Of a stretch of 64,000 nt of DNA, positions 44,451 through 53,032 are shown piece after piece. Each line of letters opens with the position of its first letter. Within the stretch, counting starts at the first letter, position 1. The position numbers were made by a program, and so were the translations under genes. The notes beneath the pieces are model-generated. The model searched no databases and was not told where the DNA came from. It worked only from the letters and a program-made list of their open reading frames with translations. This stretch comes from an uncultured Prevotella sp. (GTDB lineage: Bacteria > Bacteroidota > Bacteroidia > Bacteroidales > Bacteroidaceae): positions 1 to 64,000 of the forward strand of contig CALUFA010000002.1 in the NCBI GenBank assembly GCA_944319795.1, written 5' to 3'.

Positions 44451-44933
44451 TTATTCTTGCTTGTTGTTAATATTTTCTTTTCTCTTTTGGCGTGTCATCA
44501 ACGCCTGGCATGAGCTGCATACGCCGTAAAAGCAGACCGAATAACTCTCCTTACGGAAACGTTTCAAACGCACATGCTCGAAAACGTCGTCCATCTCGGG
44601 CACTTTTACTTCCGTCGCCTTTCCGCAGACGATGCATACCTGCGTACATCCGCTTTCGACATAACCGGCCTTATAGCGCATGTTCCCCCGTAAACGGCGG
44701 CATACCATCAGGCGCAGCTCCATCAGCAACTTTACCGTATTGTAAAGAGTGGCGCGGCATACTGGAAAGTTCATTTCCACCAGCTTATCGCCCAATTCCT
44801 GTATAGTAAAATAAGAGCTGAACCCATACACGGCCTCGAGTACGGCAAAACGTTCTGGAGTCTTACGGCACTTGTTGCTTTCCAAATATTTGCCTAATAT
44901 CCGTCTCGCTGCTTCATAAGAGTTGGCTTTCAT
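44451..44933 (-). CDS. Fur-family-like transcriptional regulator, atypical metal site
   Basis: A 160-residue protein with the Fur winged-helix ('KTPERFAVLEAVYGFSSYFTIQELGDKLVEMNFPVCRATLYNTVKLLMELRLM'). Structural-zinc pairs CxxC are Cys100/Cys103 ('VCIVCGK') and Cys139/Cys142 ('VCSSC'). The HHDH-type regulatory site expected just before the first pair is replaced by 'YVESGCTQ', so iron sensing is doubtful. The ATG at 44933 is preferred over a TTG 9 bases upstream. A TACTTTTG -7 box (minus strand, 44965-44958) lies 24 bases before it. Next gene: purA. Confidence 0.85.
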   Translation of the reverse strand: MKANSYEAARRILGKYLESNKCRKTPERFAVLEAVYGFSSYFTIQELGDKLVEMNFPVCRATLYNTVKLLMELRLMVCRRLRGNMRYKAGYVESGCTQVCIVCGKATEVKVPEMDDVFEHVRLKRFRKESYSVCFYGVCSSCQALMTRQKRKENINNKQE

Positions 44934-44957
44934 CTTACACAAGGCATATTGTTTTTA

Positions 44958-44965
44958 CAAAAGTA
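44958..44965 (-). promoter_or_regulatory. -7 box of the Fur-like gene/purA
   Basis: TACTTTTG on the minus strand, 24 bases before the start codon. No clear -33 TTTG. Confidence 0.5.
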
Positions 44966-44996
44966 CAACAAATTTCCGTATTAGCGATTAACCGAA

Positions 44997-45617
44997 TCAT
45001 AAAATATCCAAATCGTACTTCTTAAATGCCGATTTTAATATTCCCGAATAAAGTTCGCCCATTTGCCCGAAGCGCGAAAGGGCGTTACATACGGCATGGC
45101 TGACGGATACGTTTCCACAGCCGAGCGCCGCCTGGGCTTGGTCTACAAATTCGTTTATCTCACGGTCGGACAATTCTATTCCCTTGGTAAACAAGCGCGC
45201 AAGCACGTTATATCCGCACACTTGTTCAGGCATTTTGTCGGCGGCAATCCATTTCAGCGCAAAGCCTTTAGCGTCAGGCAGGTGCTGGAACAGGTTGAAG
45301 GCTGCCATCTCTGCCATTTCCTGATTTTGAATCTGGCTAACCCACAGCTCCACCAAGTCGGGCTGCATCTCAGCTACCGGCATTATCATGGTTGCCAATA
45401 TCTTGCACTCACGGATGTCTTCCTTCCACAATCCGACGGCGAGTGCGTAGTCTTTTCCGTATTCGGCGGCGATGCCTTTCAGTACGGGCAGGGCCACGCC
45501 CCAGTTTATCTTGTAGCCGAGCCCTTTCTCGCGCATGGACTGCGAGGCGACTCCGTTCATCAGCAACCTGAACCTTCCCTTTATCTCTTTCAGCTTGTCG
45601 TGTATATCCTGTCCCAT
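44997..45617 (-). CDS. AlkD-like DNA alkylation-repair HEAT-repeat protein
   Basis: A 206-residue all-helical protein resembling the DNA alkylation repair (AlkC/AlkD) superfamily: 'LGYKINWGVALPVLKGIAAEYGKDYALAVGLWKEDIRECKILATMIMP' fits the HEAT-repeat core, including the conserved Trp and the 'IRECKILA' helix. Its C-terminal half is shorter than in typical AlkD (about 230). It may be a glycosylase or a DNA-binding relative. It starts 4 bases after the M49 peptidase stop. Confidence 0.72.
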   Translation of the reverse strand: MGQDIHDKLKEIKGRFRLLMNGVASQSMREKGLGYKINWGVALPVLKGIAAEYGKDYALAVGLWKEDIRECKILATMIMPVAEMQPDLVELWVSQIQNQEMAEMAAFNLFQHLPDAKGFALKWIAADKMPEQVCGYNVLARLFTKGIELSDREINEFVDQAQAALGCGNVSVSHAVCNALSRFGQMGELYSGILKSAFKKYDLDIL

Positions 45618-45621
45618 TGTT

Positions 45622-47574
45622 TCAAATCAAAGTTGAATATATCTTGCCGTAACGCAGCATTTGCCGCTCGTAAGACTCCGAGTAATCGACAAGTATGTCG
45701 ACAACGTTGTTGGCATCATCCCTTACCGGTATCAGTATCGGATTGATGAAGCCCTTGTACGGCGGAATGCCGAGCTTACCGTATCTTTCAAGTATCTCGT
45801 CGTGCAACGTTGGCTCAACCTTTACTGCGTAGCCCTCTACAAGCTCGCGCGCAGCCTCGTAGTCGCCTTCGCTCTTTATGCGCTGAACCTCGGCGAGCAG
45901 GCTGCCGAACAAGGCCCTCAACCGTCCATAGTCGTTAATGCGCACGTAAGTCTTGCCGCCGCGGTGTACAAGTTCGACAACGTTGTCCGCCCTACCCTTA
46001 TCATAGCACCACCTGGCTATGAGTGCGCGGTCGCGCATGTGCGCCTCTTCTATGTCGTGTCCTTTCTTTATCCTGGCCAACTGGGTCAGCAATCCGTTCA
46101 TCATGTACGTATAATACCCGGCCTTGTACGCATCCTTGTCGGGCAAGAGTCCGAGCTGGAGCATCTTATCGTCGGCGACGTAATACAGCCCGAACAAGTC
46201 GGCGCGCGCCTCCTCGATAGTGTTGCCGTAGGCTTTCAGGGCGTCAGGGTCGGTGCCAGGCAACAGCTGCCCGCTGCCGTGGCCGAGACATTCGTGCAGG
46301 TCTGTATGGATGACGTCGCACAAGTCGCCGTATTTCCTTATAAGTTCCTTCGTCGGTTCGTCTACTACGAACTCGTCGTCGAAGCCGTTTCCGCGCGCAG
46401 CCTCGTTGTAAGCCGAGATGATATTGCTTATCGTCACGCTCTTGCTGCCGTGCCGGGCGCGTATCCAGTCGGCGTTGGGCAGGTTGATGCCTATGGCCGT
46501 AGACGGGTATTCGCCGCCGCCGAGCATGGCAGCGCAGATGACGTTCGCCGACACGCCGTTGACCCGTTGCTTCTTGAAACGGGGGGCGACGGGCGAATTG
46601 TCCTCAAACCATTGGGCGTTGCCGCTTATCGCGCGTGTGCGCCGGGTGCCATCCTCGTCGCGGTATTCCACAAGTCCTTCCCATGTGCCCTTAAGCCCGA
46701 GAGGGTCGTCGTACACCTCGATGAAGCCGTTGATGAAATCCACGGGCGAGCCGCCGTCGGCCACCCACTCTACGCAATAGTCGTTGAACAGGCGCAAATC
46801 ACCCGTCTTGTAATATTCGACGAGCAACTCTATCACACGGCGCTGCCTGTCGTCGTCGGCCAGGTCGCACGCACGTTCGAGCCAGAACACTATCTTTTCA
46901 ATGGCCTTGCCGTACTTTCCGCCCAAGCGCCACACTTGTTCTTTCACGACGCCGTCTTCCTTCACCACGCTGGTGTTGAGCCCGTATGACAAGGGTTCGT
47001 CGTCGGCTGGGTCTTTCACCGAAGCGTAATAGCCCTCGACTTCATCCTGGGTTACGCCGTCATAGAAGTTGCACGCCGACGATTCCACTATGTCTACGCC
47101 GGCCTTCTTGCACACTTTGACGGGCAGCACGTCGGGATTGAACATCACAGGGCACAGCTCGGCGCACAGTTCGTCGACCGACATGCCATTCAAAGGCAGC
47201 AAGGCCGGGTCTACCGACTTGACTGCAGCGGTGAAGAACTCTTCGGAAAACCCCGGCACGAACTTGTCGCAGCCGTAATGGTGGTAGATTCCGTTAGAGA
47301 ACCACACACGCTTCAGGTAGACTTCCAACGCCTTGAAATCGTCTGACAGGCGGTCGCCTTCGTAACCGGTATATACGGCCTCGAGCGTCTTGCGTATCTT
47401 AAGGTTGTACTTGCCGAACTGGTCGAACGTAATGTCGCGCCCGAACAACGCGGCCTGCGACAGGCAATACACAAGTTTCTTACGGCGCAACGACAGCTTG
47501 TCGAAACCCTCCAATCGGTATCTCAACATCTGTATGTCGGCGAAACGCCCTTCAGTATATTTGAAATCTGACAT
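45622..47574 (-). CDS. Dipeptidyl-peptidase III-like zinc peptidase (M49)
   Basis: A 650-residue metallopeptidase. The M49 hallmark HECLGH (HEXXGH) is at 427-432, with the third zinc ligand Glu in 'NTIEEARADLFGLYYVAD' (about 454). It has no signal peptide, so it is probably cytoplasmic, releasing dipeptides from oligopeptides. Bacteroidales carry this form with a similar length (about 650-680). It lies between an AraC regulator and the AlkD-like gene on the same strand. Confidence 0.9.
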   Translation of the reverse strand: MSDFKYTEGRFADIQMLRYRLEGFDKLSLRRKKLVYCLSQAALFGRDITFDQFGKYNLKIRKTLEAVYTGYEGDRLSDDFKALEVYLKRVWFSNGIYHHYGCDKFVPGFSEEFFTAAVKSVDPALLPLNGMSVDELCAELCPVMFNPDVLPVKVCKKAGVDIVESSACNFYDGVTQDEVEGYYASVKDPADDEPLSYGLNTSVVKEDGVVKEQVWRLGGKYGKAIEKIVFWLERACDLADDDRQRRVIELLVEYYKTGDLRLFNDYCVEWVADGGSPVDFINGFIEVYDDPLGLKGTWEGLVEYRDEDGTRRTRAISGNAQWFEDNSPVAPRFKKQRVNGVSANVICAAMLGGGEYPSTAIGINLPNADWIRARHGSKSVTISNIISAYNEAARGNGFDDEFVVDEPTKELIRKYGDLCDVIHTDLHECLGHGSGQLLPGTDPDALKAYGNTIEEARADLFGLYYVADDKMLQLGLLPDKDAYKAGYYTYMMNGLLTQLARIKKGHDIEEAHMRDRALIARWCYDKGRADNVVELVHRGGKTYVRINDYGRLRALFGSLLAEVQRIKSEGDYEAARELVEGYAVKVEPTLHDEILERYGKLGIPPYKGFINPILIPVRDDANNVVDILVDYSESYERQMLRYGKIYSTLI

Positions 47575-47635
47575 ATATCTTAACTTTATGCAATATCCTA
47601 AAATGCGGCCTCCGGCATTAACGCTCCTCCGGATT

Positions 47636-48073
47636 TCACTCTTCCGCGGCTACGCCGGCATCACCGCCGCCGCCAAGTTTGTACTGCTTAGGGGTTATGC
47701 CCGTGTACTTATAAAAGGCGGCGTAAAACGACTGGCGGTTCGAGAAGCCCACCATGTCGCTTATCTCCTCCATTTTCAGCCCGGCATACCTTTTGTCTTT
47801 AAGCAGGGCCTTGGCGTAATCTATCCTGTACTTGTTGACGAACGAAGAATAGTTCATGTCGAAACATACGCTCACCACGGCCGATATGTAACGCGTGTTC
47901 GTATGCAAATCTTCAGCCAGGCGCTTTGCCGAATAATCCTTGTCCTTGAATTTCTTCTTCTTCACCAGCACATATACAATCCTGCTTTTCAACGCATCCA
48001 TGAGCCTCGGACTGACCATGGAGCGGTACGCGGCCTTTTTCCTAACCGCGTCGTTGATGTTGTATTTCCCCAT
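47636..48073 (-). CDS. AraC-type HTH regulator, DNA-binding domain only
   Basis: A 145-residue protein made almost entirely of a double helix-turn-helix: 'YSAKRLAEDLHTNTRYISAVVSVCFDMNYSSFVNKYRIDYAKALLKDKRYAGLKMEEISDMVGFSNRQSFYAAFYKYTGITPKQYK'. The N-terminal 40 residues are basic, and no ligand-binding or sensor domain is present. It is 61 bases upstream of the M49 gene on the same strand. The regulated genes are unknown. Confidence 0.92.
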   Translation of the reverse strand: MGKYNINDAVRKKAAYRSMVSPRLMDALKSRIVYVLVKKKKFKDKDYSAKRLAEDLHTNTRYISAVVSVCFDMNYSSFVNKYRIDYAKALLKDKRYAGLKMEEISDMVGFSNRQSFYAAFYKYTGITPKQYKLGGGGDAGVAAEE

Positions 48074-48402
48074 TCGTATCTCCCAAAATCAAATCTTTTT
48101 ACTTAAATAGCAGACAAAACAAACGAGAAGAAAGCATCGATGCCTACTTCCCGTAAGTTTGGCTTAACCTATCTGCAAAGGTAATGTTTTTTCAACAAAC
48201 ACGAATATAAAAATCTTTTTTTTAACGTCAATTCAATGATAAGGGCCCAGCTTGCGCAACATCCCATTCCGGGAAATTCACGCCGGCGGATTAATCAAAG
48301 GCCTGCGCCTGCACGCCAAGCCGCACATAGGCGCCGGTTTCACCGGTATTTCGCGGCGCGACCGGCAACAGCTACGCAACACATTGATACACAATGCGTT
48401 GC

Positions 48403-48490
48403 AAAAGACCGCCTTTTACCTTGTAAAAGGCTACCTTTCAGAAGCTAAAAGGCTACCTTTTGCATCGTAAAAGGCAACCTCTTATGGCGG
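48403..48490. repeat. 22-bp tandem array E (4 units)
   Basis: Units start at 48403, 48425, 48447 and 48469, exactly 22 bp apart. Cores are AAAAGACCGCCTTTT, AAAAGGCTACCTTTC, AAAAGGCTACCTTTT and AAAAGGCAACCTCTT, each a near-palindrome plus a 7-base variable spacer. This is the clearest array of the family. Confidence 0.85.
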
Positions 48491-48568
48491 CAACCGGTTG
48501 GCGCCGCTACCGGAACGGCACCGATACGGCATACGGCAGGCGCAATATGAAAATTTAAGATTGCGTTA

Positions 48569-48599
48569 TTTGTTCTTTCGGAAATTTATTATACCTTTG
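48569..48599 (+). promoter_or_regulatory. Promoter of the unknown-ygiQ-PP2C operon
   Basis: TTTG at 48569-48572 and TACCTTTG at 48592-48599 are 19 bp apart, an excellent -33/-7 pair. The leader to the ATG at 48702 is about 95 bases. Confidence 0.8.
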
Positions 48600-48701
48600 C
48601 TAAATAAAAGGACGCGGCATGCGCACGTAAGCACGCCGCATGCAAACCATATAAGCAACAAACCGCCGCCCACGGCGCAAGCTAATTAAAAACAAGACAA
48701 T

Positions 48702-49046
48702 ATGAAAACTTACAAAATCCAGACCAACGCTTCGGGAACAAGAAGCATGATGATAAGCGAAGAACACTTGAACGCCATAAAGAAATACTCACTGCTGAAA
48801 AACCTTATCGACAGCAACGGCATCATAGACGAATCGGTGCTCGACAAACTGAAACTGAACATAAGGTCGATACTCGAGTCTGAGCCTGAAACCAACAGGG
48901 AACTGCTCGACTTGTGCCTCGACGTAATTTATAATAACAACATGAAAGCGTTCGGACTGCACCAGCTCGTCCTGCTGTTCATCAAGTGGGAGGAAGAGAA
49001 CCGGCACGAAAGCGAAACCGAAAACAATACGGATGAACAGGCTTAA
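48702..49046 (+). CDS. Unknown small protein, 114 aa
   Basis: A 114-residue protein, mostly helical, starting MKTYKIQTNASGTRSMMISE. It has no signal peptide, membrane helix or cysteine pairs; the C-terminus is very acidic (EEENRHESETENNTDEQA). It overlaps the start of the next gene (ygiQ-like) by 14 bases, implying coupled translation. I do not recognise a family. The helical middle (24-98, LLKNLIDSNGII...LLFIKW) could mediate protein contacts. Confidence 0.7.
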   Translation: MKTYKIQTNASGTRSMMISEEHLNAIKKYSLLKNLIDSNGIIDESVLDKLKLNIRSILESEPETNRELLDLCLDVIYNNNMKAFGLHQLVLLFIKWEEENRHESETENNTDEQA

Positions 49047-50961
49047 GCTATCCGACTGGCTTCCTACGACAAAGAAGGAAGTAGAGTTGAGGGGGTGGAG
49101 CGAACTCGACGTCATCCTTTTCTCTGCCGACGCGTATGTCGACCATCCGTCGTTCGGCGCAGCCGTAATCGGGCGCACGTTAGAGGCGCAGGGGCTGCGC
49201 GTGGCAATCGTGCCCCAACCCGACTGGCACGGCGACTACCGCGACTTCAAGAAGCTCGGCCGCCCGAGGCTGTTCTTCGGCATAGCGCCGGGATGCATGG
49301 ACTCTATGGTCAACAAGTACACCGCCAACAGGCGTCTCCGCTCTGAAGACGCGTACAGCCCCGACGGCCGTCACGACTGCCGCCCTGAATACCCAACGAT
49401 AGTTTACAGCAAGATTCTGCGCAGCCTTTTCCCCGACGTTCCAATCATCCTGGGAGGCATCGAGGCGTCGCTCAGACGCCTTACGCACTACGACTATTGG
49501 AAAGACGAGCTGAAGAAAAGCATCCTGTGCGACTCTGGCGCCGACATGATAATCTACGGCATGGGCGAAAAACCCGTCACAGCCCTTTGCGCGGAGCTGC
49601 AAAAAGGGAAAAGCATCGACGCCGTTCACGACATACCGCAAACCGCTTTTCTTTGCAGTAAGGACGAAATCCCCAACGGGATAACGCCAGACGACGTAAT
49701 ACTGCATCCGCACGAAACGTGCCTGCACGACAAAAAAGCGCAGGCGGAAAACTTCAGGCACATCGAAGAAGAGTCGAACAAACTGAACGCATGCCGCATA
49801 CTGCAGGAAGTCGACGGCAAGTTCACGGTCGTAAACCCTCCGTATCCGCCCATGACGACCGAGGAAATCGACAAGTGCTACGACCTGCCGTACACAAGGC
49901 TGCCCCATCCGAAATACAAAGACAAACGCATACCGGCCTACGAGATGATAAAACACTCGGTGAACATCCACCGCGGATGCTTCGGCGGATGCGCGTTCTG
50001 CACCATAAGCGCCCACCAAGGCAAGTTCATCGCATCGAGAAGCAAGCAAAGCATACTGAAGGAGGTAAGGCAGATAACCGCCATGCCCGACTTCAAGGGA
50101 TACATAAGCGACCTCGGTGGGCCGTCGGCCAACATGTACGGAATGGGGGGAAAGGACAAAAGCATTTGCGCGAGATGCAAACGCCCGTCGTGCATCAACC
50201 CTAAAATCTGCCCCAACCTCGACACCGACCACGGCAAGCTGCTCGACATATACCACGCCGTAGACGCACTGCCGGGAATAAAGAAAAGTTTCATCGGCAG
50301 CGGCGTAAGGTACGACCTGCTGCTGCATAAAAGCAACGATGGAAAATGCGACAAGGCCGCACGGGCCTACACGCACGAGCTTATCAGCAAGCACGTAAGC
50401 GGAAGGCTGAAGGTTGCGCCCGAACATACGTCGGACAACGTGCTGAAACTGATGCGCAAGCCGCCGTTCAAGCAATTCGAGGATTTCAAGAAGATATTCG
50501 ACGAAATAAATACGAAGGAAAACCTACGTCAGCAGATTATCCCCTACTTCATCAGCAGCCACCCCGGATGCCGCGAAGAGGACATGGCCGAGCTGGCCGT
50601 CATAACCAAGGGGCTGAACTTCCATCTTGAGCAGGTACAAGACTTCACCCCCACCCCGATGACCGTAAGCACCGAAACATGGTACACCGGCTATGACCCG
50701 TACACACTGCAACCGGTATATTCGGCAAAGACCCAACGGGAGAAGCTGGCGCAAAGGCAGTTCTTCTTTTGGTACAAACCCGAAGAACGCCGCAACATCG
50801 AGCGCGAGCTTAAACGCATAGGACGGCCCGACCTGATAAAACGCCTATACTCAGGAACACCTACCTTCAACAAGACTTACAGGCATGATGACCATAATAG
50901 AACAAGCGATAACAGGAAAGAGAAACCAGCAGGAATGCGAAGACGGAATAGAAGTAAATGA
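49033..50961 (+). CDS. YgiQ-family radical SAM protein
   Basis: A 642-residue radical-SAM protein of the UPF0313/YgiQ family. The cluster motif CxxxCxxC is Cys316-Cys320-Cys323 in 'HRGCFGGCAFCTISAHQGKFI'. Family hallmarks include 'SADAYVDHPSFGAAVIGRTLEAQGLRVAIVPQPDW', 'YPTIVYSKILRSLFPDVPIILGGIEASLRRLTHYDYW' and 'QDFTPTPMTVSTETWYTG'. The C-terminus is Lys/Arg-rich. The reaction catalysed is not known. The start overlaps the preceding gene; the last 77 bases overlap the next. Confidence 0.93.
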   Translation: MNRLKLSDWLPTTKKEVELRGWSELDVILFSADAYVDHPSFGAAVIGRTLEAQGLRVAIVPQPDWHGDYRDFKKLGRPRLFFGIAPGCMDSMVNKYTANRRLRSEDAYSPDGRHDCRPEYPTIVYSKILRSLFPDVPIILGGIEASLRRLTHYDYWKDELKKSILCDSGADMIIYGMGEKPVTALCAELQKGKSIDAVHDIPQTAFLCSKDEIPNGITPDDVILHPHETCLHDKKAQAENFRHIEEESNKLNACRILQEVDGKFTVVNPPYPPMTTEEIDKCYDLPYTRLPHPKYKDKRIPAYEMIKHSVNIHRGCFGGCAFCTISAHQGKFIASRSKQSILKEVRQITAMPDFKGYISDLGGPSANMYGMGGKDKSICARCKRPSCINPKICPNLDTDHGKLLDIYHAVDALPGIKKSFIGSGVRYDLLLHKSNDGKCDKAARAYTHELISKHVSGRLKVAPEHTSDNVLKLMRKPPFKQFEDFKKIFDEINTKENLRQQIIPYFISSHPGCREEDMAELAVITKGLNFHLEQVQDFTPTPMTVSTETWYTGYDPYTLQPVYSAKTQREKLAQRQFFFWYKPEERRNIERELKRIGRPDLIKRLYSGTPTFNKTYRHDDHNRTSDNRKEKPAGMRRRNRSK

Positions 50962-51706
50962 CCGCTTCGCCGCCGTGATAGACGGCAGCACAAGCAAGAC
51001 GCCCGTACAAATATGCAAAGGCATGAGCAACGGCCGCTATTGCATGGAACTGACGAAACGGTACGTCTCCGGAATGCCCGCCGACATCAGCGTTGAAGGA
51101 TTCTGTTCAGGCGTAACCTCGCTCATCCGCTCGGTTTACGACGGGCACTGCATCGACATGGACAGGCTTAAGCACTGCCCGACCGAGCGGTTGACGGCAA
51201 GCGCTGTGGTATACTCGGCCTACCGCAGGCAAGTTTGGATGGTAGGCGATTGCCAGTGCATCGTCGGCGGAACATTCTACGAAAATCCAAAACCGCAGGA
51301 AGAAACGCTTGCCAAACAACGTGCGGAATACCTCGAACAGGCAATAAAAAACGGTCTTGACATACAATCAATACAGACGGAAGACCCTGGAAGGAAGCAT
51401 ATACTAAAAGACTTAATAGCAAGTTGCAAAGGGCAGAACACCGCCTACCCGGTAATCGACGGCTTCGAAATACCGATTAATAAGGTAAAAGTCATCGACG
51501 TTGCCGACGGCGGACAAGACATAGTTTTGGCAAGCGACGGCTACCCGTTCCTAAAAAACACATTGGAAAAAAGCGAAAAGGCACTGTCGGAACAACTGCA
51601 TAACGACCCGTTATGCATCCGTTATTTCAAAGCCACAAAAGGTTTGATGAACGGCAACAAGTCGTTTGACGACAGGGCATACATAAGATTCAAAACGGCA
51701 GATTAA
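50885..51706 (+). CDS. PP2C-like phosphatase-fold protein
   Basis: A 273-residue protein with traces of the PP2C fold: 'CEDGIEVNDRFAAVIDGSTSK' (first metal Asp), 'SAVVYSAYRRQVWMVGDCQCIVGG' (GD motif), 'DIVLASDGYPFL' (ASDG motif) and 'SFDDRAYIRF' (terminal DD). Metal-binding aspartates are thus largely present. It is likely a cytoplasmic phosphatase or a relative that lost activity. The start overlaps the end of ygiQ by 77 bases, which is unusually long; ATG codons at 50885 and 50888 both fit. Confidence 0.72.
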   Translation: MMTIIEQAITGKRNQQECEDGIEVNDRFAAVIDGSTSKTPVQICKGMSNGRYCMELTKRYVSGMPADISVEGFCSGVTSLIRSVYDGHCIDMDRLKHCPTERLTASAVVYSAYRRQVWMVGDCQCIVGGTFYENPKPQEETLAKQRAEYLEQAIKNGLDIQSIQTEDPGRKHILKDLIASCKGQNTAYPVIDGFEIPINKVKVIDVADGGQDIVLASDGYPFLKNTLEKSEKALSEQLHNDPLCIRYFKATKGLMNGNKSFDDRAYIRFKTAD

Positions 51707-51714
51707 CGCAAGGT

Positions 51715-52743
51715 TCACTCATCCACGTCGACGACAATTGTCTTAAACCAATCTTTTAACACGCCTGCGTATTGGTTTTGAGAGTCGCTGACAAAGATAA
51801 TCGTCCTATTTCCGTCAGCAAGCGTAGGCCCGATACACATGCCCTCATAATTTGCTATCGACCTTTTGAACAGCCCCAACTTCGTCATAAACGAACAAAC
51901 AAAATGCTTAGGCAAGAACTTTGTGCTGTCGGTCATAGCCATGTCCGTCGGAATCAAGTACTCGTCATCAGGCTTAACCTCGTACAACTTGCACATTACG
52001 AATGCGCCGATTTTAACCTTAGGGACGAAAAACTCACGCTCCAAAACAAGTAAACGCCCGTTTCCTAAAGCCGTCAACTCGCTGACTCCCATAGCATACT
52101 GGCTTGATTTTGAACCAGCCGTAGGTGCGTCCATCATGTAAGCATATTGCGCTTTAGGTTGCAAACCGTCATCGAAAGCCGTCAACCTCAACTTATTACG
52201 AACACCATTAGTAGACGTTGCACGCACTCCGTCAAAAGGCAAAGTGCTCTCACTTACCGTCCAGAACAACCGCGACCGGCCGTCGTAAGCCAAAGACTCG
52301 AACCCGTAATTGCCCATTCCATTCTTATACATCGACGGAATGCTTAACTCCCTACCAGTAATCTTGCCATTAAGGTCGTACTCAACAATAGAAGCGTCGA
52401 CCTCCCTGCTTATGAACAGCGTTGAATCGGCCGTATAACAGGCAATGCCCTCACAATCTCCACCATACAAACTGTCACCGCGGAACTCTTCATACCTGAC
52501 ATCCTCAAGCTCGCCTGTTATCGAATCAACATCTATACTGAAAATATAGAAACCGTCAGTTGCCGACTTGTCAGACACGACGGCATACTTATTGCCGCCA
52601 ATGTGGGCGATACCGCTATAATTACCAGGGGGTACTTCGCCGTGGAACTCTTTCTGGCCACACTCGCGCACCAAACTTGTTTGGGCGCAGACGCCGCAAC
52701 AAAACGCAACCGACAAAAAACAACAAAGCAAATACTTACACAT
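51715..52743 (-). CDS. Secreted esterase-like protein of the phytase-like (PF13449) family
   Basis: A 342-residue exported protein: signal peptide 1-21 (MCKYLLCCFLSVAFCCGVCAQ), then a beta-propeller-like body: 'GNYSGIAHIGGNKYAVVSDKSATDGFYIFSIDVD', 'GGDCEGIACYTADSTLFISREVDASIVEYDLNG', 'NYGFESLAYDGRSRLFWTVSEST' and 'NYEGMCIGPTLADGNRTIIFVSDSQN'. This matches the 'esterase-like activity of phytase' family; substrate unknown. The ATG at 52743 gives the signal peptide at the N-terminus. The gene is convergent with the PP2C-like gene, 8 bases apart. Confidence 0.83.
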   Translation of the reverse strand: MCKYLLCCFLSVAFCCGVCAQTSLVRECGQKEFHGEVPPGNYSGIAHIGGNKYAVVSDKSATDGFYIFSIDVDSITGELEDVRYEEFRGDSLYGGDCEGIACYTADSTLFISREVDASIVEYDLNGKITGRELSIPSMYKNGMGNYGFESLAYDGRSRLFWTVSESTLPFDGVRATSTNGVRNKLRLTAFDDGLQPKAQYAYMMDAPTAGSKSSQYAMGVSELTALGNGRLLVLEREFFVPKVKIGAFVMCKLYEVKPDDEYLIPTDMAMTDSTKFLPKHFVCSFMTKLGLFKRSIANYEGMCIGPTLADGNRTIIFVSDSQNQYAGVLKDWFKTIVVDVDE

Positions 52744-52840
52744 AAAAACGTAAAACCTTAATGATAAACAAGCAATCAAACAGTAGAAACAACATAAACG
52801 TCATCCGTCTCCAAGGCTACGGCTTTCGCCCGGCATAACA

Positions 52841-52880
52841 AAAAAGGGAATATACCACCGTTACAAAGTGATATAATCCC
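52841..52880 (-). terminator. Terminator of tRNA-Pro
   Basis: On the minus strand GGGATTATATCA pairs imperfectly with TGGTATATTCCC and is followed by a six-base T-run. It lies 10 bases after the tRNA 3' end. Confidence 0.7.
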
Positions 52881-52889
52881 TAAATTGAG

Positions 52890-52963
52890 TCGGGGCGACA
52901 GGATTCGAACCTGCGACCACCTGGTCCCAAACCAGGCGCGCTACCGGGCTGCGCTACACCCCG
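52890..52963 (-). tRNA. tRNA-Pro (anticodon TGG)
   Basis: A 74-base cloverleaf on the minus strand. The acceptor stem is CGGGGTG/CGCCCCG with discriminator A, the anticodon stem CCTGG/CCAGG encloses the loop TTTGGGA (anticodon TGG), and the T-arm is GCAGGTTCGAATCCTGT. CCA is not encoded. Confidence 0.96.
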
Positions 52964-53032
52964 AAACGTACTCTTTCGTTTAGCGAATGCAAAGGTACGT
53001 CTTTTTTATATAACATGCAAATTTTTCTTTGC

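Larger units (their letters stand above)
48074..48701. other. Divergent intergenic region with a 22-bp array
   Basis: The stretch between the AraC gene and the 114-residue unknown carries the four-unit array at 48403-48490 and a well-formed promoter at 48569-48599. Short forward frames at 48236-48470 only read the repeats. Confidence 0.6.

Noticed and set aside
45661-46989. 442-codon plus-strand frame
   Set aside because: Antisense to the M49 peptidase, whose HECLGH motif is in the other strand's frame.
48403-48490. CRISPR array
   Set aside because: The period is 22 bp with only 7 variable bases; there are no repeat-spacer units of CRISPR size and no cas genes in the window.
49180-50475. 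431-codon minus-strand frame
   Set aside because: Antisense to ygiQ; low-complexity Val/Ala/Arg composition typical of shadow frames.
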